Source of the DNA: Sulfitobacter sp.
Lineage (GTDB): Bacteria; Pseudomonadota; Alphaproteobacteria; Rhodobacterales; Rhodobacteraceae
DNA: 7,838 nt
Reading direction: 5' to 3'
NCBI GenBank assembly: GCA_024636395.1
Contig: JAGXHD010000015.1
Span: 1-7,838 of the forward strand
This document shows positions 1-5,857 of this stretch, one piece after another. The translations under genes were made by a program, and so were the position numbers. The number at the start of each line of letters is the position of its first letter. Position 1 is the stretch's first letter. The notes beneath the pieces were generated by a model, which was not told the origin of the DNA, made no database searches, and saw only the letters and a program-made list of their open reading frames with translations.

Positions 1-59
1 GCCTTGAGCGGCGGCTGCGCGAAGCGATCGAAGAGGGCGTGGCCCGCGCGGACAGTTGA
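1..59 (+). CDS. 3' end of an upstream gene (partial), possibly glnD
   Basis: Frame 3 from the left edge reads 18 codons ending in a charged amphipathic helix, LERRLREAIEEGVARADS, followed by TGA at 57-59. The other forward frames give a stop at once (frame 2) or a sequence with no protein-like character (frame 1). The stop overlaps the TTG start of the following MFS gene as TTGA, a usual arrangement inside an operon. A short Arg/Glu/Ala-rich helix at the C-terminus would fit the tail of GlnD (PII uridylyltransferase), and glnD lies next to murJ in many Rhodobacterales. That identification is an inference from memory of gene order; 18 residues cannot prove it. Confidence 0.5.
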   Translation, partial: LERRLREAIEEGVARADS

Positions 60-1276
60 CGGCGCTGCACCGCACCATTTCCCTGATCCCGTGGTATCAG
101 CTGCTCAACAGCCTGCTATTCTGGCAGGCCGTCTGGTTTTTGTACTTTCAGGCCAACCTTTCGGGTGCGGAGGCCATCATCCTCTATTCGGTCTACGATG
201 TGGCCACCACCGTGCTGGAAGTACCCTCTGGCTATTTCTCTGACCGCATCGGCAGACGACCGACGCTGATGCTGGCAGCCGTCTGTTCTGCCTTGGGCTG
301 CCTTGCACTGGCGTTAGGCGGTAGCTTTGCCATCTTCGCGCTGGGGCAATGCCTCATCGGCGCGGGCGCCGCCTTTAAATCGGGGACGGATTCCGCCCTG
401 CTCTATGAGGCGCTGGAGGCATCGGGCCGCGGCACGGAGATCGAGGTACAGGAGCTGCGCGCGTGGCGTTTCTCGCTTGCAGGCTTTGCCATATCCGCCG
501 TGATCGGTGGCGGCATGAGCCTTTGGGCACCGGCGCTCCCCTTCTACGCCACTGCAGCCGCTTTCGTACTGGCCTTCGCCCTCGTCATCGGGATGGCCGA
601 AGCCCCGCGCAAGCTCGATCAGATCATCACCCTGCGCAGCCAGCTTGGCGCACTCAGGATCGCGTTCCTTAATCCGGTCCTCACATGGCTCTTCGCACTC
701 ACGGTGCTTATGTACGCGTTCAGCTACCTGCCTTTCGTGTTCGGCCAGCCCTTCATCCTCGCAGCGCTGGAAAGCTGGGGGCTGGCTGCCGAAGCTCCGT
801 TTGTCAGCGGTCTCGTAACCAGCACGATGATGATCGTCTCCGCGCTGGCGTCGCTGGTGGCGCTGCAGATGCGTCGCGCACTGGGCCTGCCGCTGCTTCT
901 GCTGTTTGCCTTTGCGCTACAAATCAGCCTTTCGGCGGCGCTCGCCCTCAGCACATCGACGCTCGTAATCGGCGTTTTGTTGCTGCGGATCGTACCAGAC
1001 TCGCTGTCGTATCCTTTCATCCTCGCGCGGATCCAGCCACTGCTCGAGGATAGCACCCGGGCGACCTATCTTTCGCTCAAAAGTCTGGGGGGAAAGGTTT
1101 TCTTCGCCATCACGCTTCTGTTCGCCGCGACGACGGCAACGGGGGCGGGGCTGCTTCCTGTGGATGATCTGCAACGCATCTTAGGCTGGTACACGCTCGG
1201 TGGCCTGCTTTGTCTGTCTGCACTTGCCTTTACGGCGCGCTCAATTCCGATAGCACTGCCTCAGAATACCGAGTGA
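56..1276 (+). CDS. MFS transporter, probable 12-helix efflux-type permease
   Basis: This 406-residue, strongly hydrophobic protein has the major facilitator layout. The loop between helices 2 and 3 carries motif A around residues 59-68 (SGYFSDRIGRRP, with Asp63, Arg64, Gly66 and Arg67-Arg68). Helix 4 has a Gly/Ala-rich stretch followed by KSGTDSALLYEAL (108-120), a pattern seen in a group of uncharacterised bacterial MFS carriers. A polar region near 182-200 fits the central cytoplasmic loop between the two six-helix halves. The start is TTG at 56, overlapping the TGA of the upstream gene (TTGA). No close Shine-Dalgarno is present (GAAGAGG lies about 20 nt upstream), so translation is probably coupled to the previous gene. 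No in-frame ATG occurs before residue 72, which would remove two helices. The substrate cannot be read from the sequence. The 3' end overlaps the convergent bciA gene by 16 bp. Confidence 0.88.
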   Translation: MTALHRTISLIPWYQLLNSLLFWQAVWFLYFQANLSGAEAIILYSVYDVATTVLEVPSGYFSDRIGRRPTLMLAAVCSALGCLALALGGSFAIFALGQCLIGAGAAFKSGTDSALLYEALEASGRGTEIEVQELRAWRFSLAGFAISAVIGGGMSLWAPALPFYATAAAFVLAFALVIGMAEAPRKLDQIITLRSQLGALRIAFLNPVLTWLFALTVLMYAFSYLPFVFGQPFILAALESWGLAAEAPFVSGLVTSTMMIVSALASLVALQMRRALGLPLLLLFAFALQISLSAALALSTSTLVIGVLLLRIVPDSLSYPFILARIQPLLEDSTRATYLSLKSLGGKVFFAITLLFAATTATGAGLLPVDDLQRILGWYTLGGLLCLSALAFTARSIPIALPQNTE

Positions 1277-2211
1277 TCGCCCAGCGCAACACTTCCGTCT
1301 TTTGCAATGAGCTCTTCATAGAAGGCGAAAAGCGTGTCCGCCCCTGTCTCCGGCGTTGCATCTGCATCATAGGCGCCGCGCGCCGAATCCCAGACCAGCA
1401 TCGATTCCGTCGCGTAATAGCGTCCGATCCCCGCCAGCTCCGCCTTCTCGGCCATCCGCGCGCTCACCAAGCCAAGCAGGTCAAGCCCCCCACGGATCGT
1501 GCCCAAAAGGGCGACCGGCACCCGCTTCACGGCGACAGGCTTGCCCAACAGCCCAAACAGCGCCTCCGCCTGATCCATAGGCGTGATCGCGGGACCGGGG
1601 CCGCCGATTGGAAGTATCCGATCGGCCCGCGCCGGATTATCGACACATCCCGCGATGAACACGCCCAGATCGCGGTCGCTGATCGGCTTGCACGCGGTCA
1701 GCGTCCCATCTCCAAACACTAGAAACGGCTTGCCCGCCCGCACCCGGTCAAGCTGGCCGGATAAGGATTTGAAGAACGCGGTCGGTCGCACGATCGAATA
1801 GGTCAGCCCCGAGGCGATCAGCTCCGCCTCGAACGCGAGCTTGGCATGCTGAAATTCGAGCTTGGGCTTTTGCACGCAAATCGCGGACAACAGAATGAAC
1901 TGAGGCACGCCCGCCGCTTGCGCCGCGCGCAGCAGCGCCAGATTTGCGCCATGGTCCACCGCCCAGGCATCGCGCGGGGTGCCGCTGCGCGAGGCGATGC
2001 AGGAGACGACCGCATCGAAAGCCTCGCTGCGAAAGCCGTCACGCGCGAGTGACAGCTCGCTCGAAACATCGCCCAGCCTTACCTCACCGTCCAGATCAGC
2101 CCCTGCACGGGCAAAGCACACCACGTCATGGCCAGCACCGCGGAGCGCCGCAAGTGTGGCGCGGCCTGCGGTTCCGGTCGCCCCGACAAGGAAGATGCGT
2201 TTGGCTTTCAT
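1261..2211 (-). CDS. bciA: 3,8-divinyl (proto)chlorophyllide a 8-vinyl reductase BciA
   Basis: BciA reduces the C8 vinyl group of divinyl (proto)chlorophyllide to ethyl with NADPH, a step in (bacterio)chlorophyll synthesis. The 316-residue protein opens with a Rossmann nucleotide-binding motif, GATGTAG (10-16), typical of atypical short-chain dehydrogenases. Its C-terminal half carries segments I recognise from plant DVR and bacterial BciA: FFKSLSGQ (146-153), KPFLVFGDG (161-169), ACKPISDRDL (173-182), LPIGGPG..ITP (200-211) and GIGRYYATESML (261-272). These distinguish it from generic NAD(P)H-binding proteins. The chosen start is ATG at 2211 because it puts the first beta strand (KRIFLVGATG) at the N-terminus. 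An in-frame ATG at 2223 and a TTG at 2283 would add 4 or 24 residues with no family resemblance. None of these starts has a clear ribosome binding site. The gene stands apart from any photosynthesis gene cluster visible here, with an MFS gene and murJ as neighbours. No PpsR-type (TGT-N12-ACA) or FnrL-type (TTGAT-N4-ATCAA) site was seen in its upstream gap. Confidence 0.9.
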   Translation of the reverse strand: MKAKRIFLVGATGTAGRATLAALRGAGHDVVCFARAGADLDGEVRLGDVSSELSLARDGFRSEAFDAVVSCIASRSGTPRDAWAVDHGANLALLRAAQAAGVPQFILLSAICVQKPKLEFQHAKLAFEAELIASGLTYSIVRPTAFFKSLSGQLDRVRAGKPFLVFGDGTLTACKPISDRDLGVFIAGCVDNPARADRILPIGGPGPAITPMDQAEALFGLLGKPVAVKRVPVALLGTIRGGLDLLGLVSARMAEKAELAGIGRYYATESMLVWDSARGAYDADATPETGADTLFAFYEELIAKDGSVALGDHSVF

Positions 2212-2243
2212 AAGCGGCACCATCGGGAAAAACCGCCCGTTCC

Positions 2244-2268
2244 GCAAGCGCTTGCAAAAGGCAATTGC
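2244..2268. promoter_or_regulatory. Pair of perfect palindromes in the bciA/murJ divergent gap (candidate operator)
   Basis: GCAAGCGCTTGC at 2244-2255 is a perfect 12-bp palindrome with a central CG. Five bases further on, GCAATTGC at 2261-2268 is a perfect 8-bp palindrome, and the two share the GCAA/TTGC half-site. The first resembles operators of LacI-family repressors, which often have an AAGCGCTT-like core. The pair lies about 33 bp upstream of the preferred bciA start and about 56 bp upstream of murJ, so it could act on either promoter. If bciA actually began at the TTG at 2283 these bases would be coding, but that extension shows no family resemblance. No convincing -35/-10 pair was found in the gap. 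Confidence 0.33.
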
Positions 2269-2323
2269 GAAAGCCCGTTCCAATCGCTAGGCCAATGCAC
2301 ACCCCACGAGAGGCCAAGTCCCC

Positions 2324-3925
2324 ATGAAACCCATCCGCCTGATGTCCGGTTTTTTCACTGTCGGGATCTGGACGCTCCTGAGCCGGGTGCTGGGCTTTGT
2401 GCGCGATGTGATGATCGCGGCTTATCTAGGCTCCGGTCCGGTGGCGGAGGCCTTTCTGGTCGCCTTCTCGCTGCCCAATATGTTCCGCCGTTTCTTCGCC
2501 GAAGGGGCCTTCAACATGGCCTTCGTCCCGATGTTTTCCAAGCGGCTGGAAGCGGATGACGACCCACAAGGGTTTGCGCAGGATGCATTCGTCGGCATGG
2601 CCTTCATCCTGACCGTGTTCACCATCATCGGCATCATCGCGATGCCCGGTCTGGTCCTGCTGATGGCCTCTGGCTTCAAGGGCGACGAGCGCTTTGATCT
2701 CGCGGTGGAATACGGTCGGCTGGCGTTCCCCTACATCCTCTTCATCTCGCTTGCTGCCCTCGTCTCAGGCGTGCTCAACGCCACGGGCCGGTTCATGGCG
2801 GCAGCGGCAGCGCCCGTGGTGCTCAATGTGATCTTCGTGATCGCTGTGCTGATCGGCGCTGCCCTCGGGCGCCCCTCGTCGGATGCGCTGGGGGTTGGTC
2901 TCGATCAGGCACTGGGGTTGCGCGTGGGCGATACGCTGGCGCTTTCGGTGCCGTTGGCGGGCGCGGCGCAGCTGGCGCTGGTCTGGTGGGCCGCGCGGCG
3001 CGCGGGGTTCACCCTGCGTTTGTGGAAACGCCCGCGCCTGACGCCCGATCTCAAGCGTCTCGCCATCATCGCCGCCCCAGCTGCCCTTGCGGGGGGCGTG
3101 GTGCAGATCAACCTTCTGGTGGGCCGTCAGGTTGCGAGTTTTTACGAGGGCGCGGTCGCCTGGCTCAGCTATGCCGACAGGCTCTACCAGCTCCCGCTTG
3201 GCGTTGTGGGCATCGCCATCGGCGTCGTGCTGCTGCCAGATCTGTCGCGCAGGCTCAAGGCGGGTGACACAGCAGGTTCGCAAACCACACTCAGCCGCGC
3301 CGCCGAAGTCTCTCTCGCGCTCACTATCCCCTCTGCCGTGGCGCTGGTGGTGATCCCTCTCACGCTGACCTCGGTGCTGTTCCAGCGCGGTGCCACCACG
3401 GTGGACGATGCCGCAGCAATCGCGACGGCCGTGATGATCTACGGCCTCGGCCTGCCCGCCTTCGTGCTGCAAAAGATCCTGCAACCGCTCTACTTCGCGC
3501 GCGAGGACACCAAGCGGCCGTTTTACTATGCGCTGGTGGCGCTGGTGGTGAATGCAGGTCTTGCCATCGGGCTTTCTCCCTTTATCGGCTGGCTGGCACC
3601 CGCCGTTGCGGCCACGGCGGCGGGCTGGGCGATGTTTGCGCTGCTGGCACTCGGGGCGCGCGGCTATGGCGATGCCGCGAAATTCGATGCGCGATTTCAC
3701 AAGCGTATCTGGCGGATCATCGCAGCAAGCCTGATCATGGGGGCCGCCCTGTGGTTTTTCGAGCTACAACTGGGTGCGATGCTGGCGCAGCCGGGATGGC
3801 GCGCCCTGGGCCTGCTGATCCTGTTAGTGATCGGTGCCGTGGCCTATTTCGGGTCCGGGCAGCTGATCGGCGCGTTCCGGATGTCGGAGTTCAAATCCGC
3901 ACTGCGCCGCAGCCCCAAAGCCTAG
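2324..3925 (+). CDS. murJ: Lipid II flippase MurJ (MviN)
   Basis: MurJ is an inner-membrane flippase of the MOP superfamily that moves undecaprenyl-linked lipid II to the periplasmic face for peptidoglycan assembly. The 533-residue length and multiple helices fit the usual 14-helix protein. The N-terminus carries the family signature: SRVLGFVRDVM (20-30), EAFLVAFSLPNMFRRFFAEGAF (42-63, with Arg55-Arg56) and FVPMFSK. The central YADRLYQLP motif (283-291) holds Arg286, which corresponds to the functionally essential Arg270 of the E. coli protein. The acidic residue equal to E. coli Asp39 is Glu42 here, a conservative change. The ATG at 2324 is preceded by GAGAGG about 10 nt upstream. The gene is divergent from bciA across 112 bp and meets the convergent rhomboid-like gene with 3 bp between stops, so it is probably transcribed alone. 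Confidence 0.97.
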   Translation: MKPIRLMSGFFTVGIWTLLSRVLGFVRDVMIAAYLGSGPVAEAFLVAFSLPNMFRRFFAEGAFNMAFVPMFSKRLEADDDPQGFAQDAFVGMAFILTVFTIIGIIAMPGLVLLMASGFKGDERFDLAVEYGRLAFPYILFISLAALVSGVLNATGRFMAAAAAPVVLNVIFVIAVLIGAALGRPSSDALGVGLDQALGLRVGDTLALSVPLAGAAQLALVWWAARRAGFTLRLWKRPRLTPDLKRLAIIAAPAALAGGVVQINLLVGRQVASFYEGAVAWLSYADRLYQLPLGVVGIAIGVVLLPDLSRRLKAGDTAGSQTTLSRAAEVSLALTIPSAVALVVIPLTLTSVLFQRGATTVDDAAAIATAVMIYGLGLPAFVLQKILQPLYFAREDTKRPFYYALVALVVNAGLAIGLSPFIGWLAPAVAATAAGWAMFALLALGARGYGDAAKFDARFHKRIWRIIAASLIMGAALWFFELQLGAMLAQPGWRALGLLILLVIGAVAYFGSGQLIGAFRMSEFKSALRRSPKA

Positions 3926-3928
3926 CCT

Positions 3929-4648
3929 TCAGCGCTGCCGCAATTTGCGCAGGATGCGCGCCCATTCGCCGGGCGCGCACAGAAAGCTAAGCGCGAAGCC
4001 GCATAAGAACCCTGAGAGCTCGGCCACCCAGCCATTGCCGACAGTACCGAACAGGCTCCAGAGCAATTGCAGACCCATCAGCATCGCGATGAGCGTGAAC
4101 GCCTCACGCTGCCTGCCGCCCGTGGCCTCAAGCCGCCGCCACAAAAGAAAACTATAGCCGCCGATCAGCCCGTAAACCGATGGATAAGCACCCACGAGCC
4201 AAACCGGATCATCCAGCAGAAGCGCATAGGCGAGCGCTCCGCCGATGCCCGACAACACGAAGAGTGCCAGCATCGCCAACGGCCCCATCACCTCCGCCGC
4301 CATCTTGCCCAGCGCCAGCATCAGGACGATCGCAAGAAGCGCGTGCGTGAAACTGAGATGGATGAACGGATACGTCACGAAGCGCGCCAGATGTTCGGGC
4401 GGGAATTGTCTTTGCGCCAGCATGGCGTCGAATAGATCACCCGAAAACCCCCAATCGCGCACCAGCGCCAGCCGCCAGCCGATAGCCTCCGGCCCACCGA
4501 CAAGCCCCGCCTCGCCAAGCGACAGCACGGCCTCGACCCCTGCCATGATGAGAAACAGCACCACCACGACCACAGGCATCTTGTTGAACGGCGATTCCAG
4601 ATCAGGATTGTGGTGGGGCGTGTCGTCGGAGTCTCGGTCGTTTGGCAT
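3929..4648 (-). CDS. Rhomboid-family membrane protein, predicted catalytically inactive
   Basis: The 239-residue protein has a polar N-terminal tail (about 25 residues, Asp/Asn/His-rich) and then the rhomboid fold. Residues 86-114 (HLARFVTYPFIHLSFTHALL..., ending in LALG) line up without gaps with the L1/helix 2 region of E. coli GlpG. Helix 4 has GAYPSVYGLIGGY (153-165) and helix 6 has AELSGFLCGF (209-218). Compared with GlpG, catalytic Ser201 is Tyr155 and the Gly after it is Pro156. Catalytic His254 is Glu210, oxyanion Asn154 is Ala106, and Trp136 of the WR motif is Ala88; His145 and His150 are kept (His97, His102). It is therefore unlikely to be a Ser-His protease by the known mechanism, although automated annotation would name it one. 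Ser157 lies two residues after the normal position and has no His partner in helix 6. The ATG at 4648 has GAGAG 6 nt upstream; longer in-frame extensions run into trpS and were discarded. It is convergent with murJ and divergent from trpS. Confidence 0.88.
   Translation of the reverse strand: MPNDRDSDDTPHHNPDLESPFNKMPVVVVVLFLIMAGVEAVLSLGEAGLVGGPEAIGWRLALVRDWGFSGDLFDAMLAQRQFPPEHLARFVTYPFIHLSFTHALLAIVLMLALGKMAAEVMGPLAMLALFVLSGIGGALAYALLLDDPVWLVGAYPSVYGLIGGYSFLLWRRLEATGGRQREAFTLIAMLMGLQLLWSLFGTVGNGWVAELSGFLCGFALSFLCAPGEWARILRKLRQR
3955..3979. terminator. Perfect 9-bp GC-rich hairpin at the murJ/rhomboid convergence (candidate bidirectional terminator)
   Basis: TGCGCGCCC (3955-3963) and GGGCGCGCA (3971-3979) are exact reverse complements around a 7-nt loop, ATTCGCC. 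The hairpin begins 29 bp after the murJ stop and lies inside the last codons of the rhomboid-like gene, where it encodes CAPGEWAR. Neither strand has a T tract after the stem, so it is not a classical intrinsic terminator. It could pause polymerase or protect the murJ mRNA 3' end where only 3 bp separate the two stops. It could also be a by-product of GC-rich coding sequence. Confidence 0.4.
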
Positions 4649-4722
4649 GGGCTTCTCTCGGTCTGTTGACGGGAACCTGTGCCATGGGTAAGCCCAACGG
4701 GACAGCATATCCAGCCCCAACC

Positions 4723-4726
4723 GGAG
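4723..4726 (+). promoter_or_regulatory. Ribosome binding site of trpS (decides start)
   Basis: GGAG sits 6 nt before the ATG at 4733. It favours that start over the in-frame GTG at 4679, which would add 18 residues (Pro/Gln-rich, no family resemblance) and would lie within the divergent promoter region shared with the rhomboid-like gene. Confidence 0.65.
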
Positions 4727-4732
4727 CCCCCC

Positions 4733-5755
4733 ATGACCCAGAGCAACTTCACCCCCCGCGTCTTTTCCGGCATCCAGCCCTCGGGGGGCCTCACGCTGGG
4801 AAATTATCTGGGCGCAATCAAGCGCTTCGTGGACATGCAGAACGTGGGCGATTTCGAGACCGTCTACTGTATGGTCGATCTGCACGCGATCACCGTCTGG
4901 CAGGACCCTGAGAAGCTGCGCCACAACACGCGGGAGTTGGCCGCGGGCTTCATCGCTTCGGGGATCAGTCCCGAAAAATCCATCCTGATCAACCAATCCG
5001 CGGTGCCGGAGCACGCGCAGCTGGCCTGGATTTTCAATTGCGTGGCGCGCATGGGCTGGATGGGCCGGATGACGCAGTTCAAGGACAAGGCCGGCAAGAA
5101 CGCTGAGAACTCTTCACTGGGGCTCTTCGGCTATCCCGCGCTGATGGCCGCCGATATTCTGGTGTACCACGCGACCCACGTACCCGTGGGGGAGGACCAA
5201 AAGCAGCACCTCGAACTCACCCGGGACATCGCGACCAAGTTCAACCACGACTACGGCGTAGATTTCTTTCCCCTGACCGAGCCGGTGATCGAGGGTGCCG
5301 CGACCCGCGTGATGAGCCTGCGCGACGGGTCCAAGAAAATGTCGAAATCCGATCCGTCGGACGCCAGCCGCATCAACATGACCGACGACGCCGACACTAT
5401 CGCCAAGAAGATCCGCAAGGCCAAGACAGACCCCGACGCGCTGCCTTCGGAAATCGAAGGCCTGAAGGACCGCCCCGAGGCGCGCAATCTGGTCAACATC
5501 TATGCGGGGCTTAACGACCAGACCGTCGAACAGGTTCTCGCGGACGTAGGCGGCCAGCAGTTCGGCACGTTCAAGCCGGCGCTGGCAGAACTCGCCGTAG
5601 CAAAGCTTGCTCCCATCTCAAGCGATATGGCGCGCCTGATGAGCGATCCCACCGAGATCGACAGGCTGCTGGCGAAGGGCGCGCTTCAGGCGCGCGAGAT
5701 CACCGCGCCGATCCTGAAAAAGACCTATGAGATCGTAGGACTGGTCGGTAACTGA
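4733..5755 (+). CDS. trpS: Tryptophanyl-tRNA synthetase (tryptophan--tRNA ligase)
   Basis: TrpS is a cytoplasmic class Ic aminoacyl-tRNA synthetase that activates tryptophan with ATP and charges tRNA(Trp). The 340-residue length is normal for the bacterial enzyme. The N-terminal strand FSGIQPSGGLTLGNYLGAI (11-29) holds the HIGH-equivalent motif TLGN (21-24). The middle has the conserved MADILVYHATHVPVGEDQ-type segment (138-156, where this copy reads MAADILVYH), which forms part of the tryptophan pocket. KMSKS is intact at 202-206 within GSKKMSKSDPSD. The C-terminal helical domain for the anticodon (about 210-340) is complete. The gene stands alone between a divergent rhomboid-like gene and, after 102 bp, the VOC gene. 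I saw no T-box or trp leader peptide upstream; the 84-bp gap is too short for a T-box. Confidence 0.97.
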   Translation: MTQSNFTPRVFSGIQPSGGLTLGNYLGAIKRFVDMQNVGDFETVYCMVDLHAITVWQDPEKLRHNTRELAAGFIASGISPEKSILINQSAVPEHAQLAWIFNCVARMGWMGRMTQFKDKAGKNAENSSLGLFGYPALMAADILVYHATHVPVGEDQKQHLELTRDIATKFNHDYGVDFFPLTEPVIEGAATRVMSLRDGSKKMSKSDPSDASRINMTDDADTIAKKIRKAKTDPDALPSEIEGLKDRPEARNLVNIYAGLNDQTVEQVLADVGGQQFGTFKPALAELAVAKLAPISSDMARLMSDPTEIDRLLAKGALQAREITAPILKKTYEIVGLVGN

Positions 5756-5791
5756 GGCGCGGCCCTGCGCCTGCGCACAGAGCATGCGCGG
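5756..5791 (+). terminator. Two overlapping GC-rich hairpins after trpS (weak terminator candidates)
   Basis: GGCGC (5756-5760) pairs with GCGCC (5767-5771) across a 6-nt loop immediately after the trpS stop. CTGCGCA (5771-5777) pairs with TGCGCGG (5785-5791), with one G-U pair, across a 7-nt loop. They share base 5771. No T run follows either stem, so Rho-independent termination is uncertain; the position after a complete gene and before a new operon is the main support. Confidence 0.27.
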
Positions 5792-5808
5792 ACATGGGGA
5801 TCGCTCGT

Positions 5809-5830
5809 GAACCTACGCCTACATAGGTTC
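5809..5830. promoter_or_regulatory. Inverted repeat GAACCTA-N8-TAGGTTC upstream of the VOC operon (candidate operator)
   Basis: Two exact 7-bp arms, GAACCTA (5809-5815) and TAGGTTC (5824-5830), surround an 8-bp spacer and end 27 bp before the GTG start of the VOC gene. Position and dyad symmetry suit a dimeric repressor site over the operon promoter or leader. The same bases could form an RNA hairpin, but no T tract follows. No recognisable -35/-10 pair was found around it, and no regulator gene is present in the window. Confidence 0.45.
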
Positions 5831-5842
5831 CCGAAGTAACTC

Positions 5843-5850
5843 AGAAAGGG
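5843..5850 (+). promoter_or_regulatory. Ribosome binding site supporting the GTG start of the VOC gene
   Basis: AGAAAGGG ends 7 nt before GTG at 5858. This A/G-rich site supports the non-ATG start, which begins the protein just before its first strand (IGHIHLRV). Confidence 0.55.
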
Positions 5851-5857
5851 CATCTCC

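Noticed and set aside
1210..1722. Forward open frame of 170 codons across the MFS end and bciA
   Set aside because: It is antisense to bciA over most of its length, Arg/Gln-rich and low in hydrophobic residues; no family pattern was seen.
2265..2293. TTGCGA-N17-TAGGCC as a murJ promoter
   Set aside because: The -35 matches 4 of 6 positions but the -10 barely matches; such a pair is expected by chance.
2212..2323. PpsR (TGT-N12-ACA) or FnrL (TTGAT-N4-ATCAA) sites upstream of bciA
   Set aside because: I looked for these because photosynthesis genes often carry them. The gap contains no TGT and no TTGAT half-site, so none is present.
2765..3700. Long open frame (311 codons) on the minus strand within murJ
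   Set aside because: It lies entirely antisense to a clear murJ gene. Its translation is rich in Arg, His, Gln and Gly with no membrane or domain pattern, as expected for the shadow of a GC-rich gene.
3939..3949. CGCAA-T-TTGCG palindrome at the 3' end of the rhomboid-like gene
   Set aside because: The 1-nt spacer cannot form an RNA hairpin, and it lies in ordinary coding sequence with no regulatory context.
4666..4694. TTGACG at 4666-4671 as a -35 box for trpS
   Set aside because: It is a good -35 match, but the hexamer 17 bp further on (TAAGCC) is a poor -10, so a promoter could not be called with confidence.
4649..5014. N-terminal extension of the rhomboid-like frame into trpS
   Set aside because: The extra 122 codons are antisense to trpS and not membrane-like, while the ATG at 4648 has a proper ribosome binding site.
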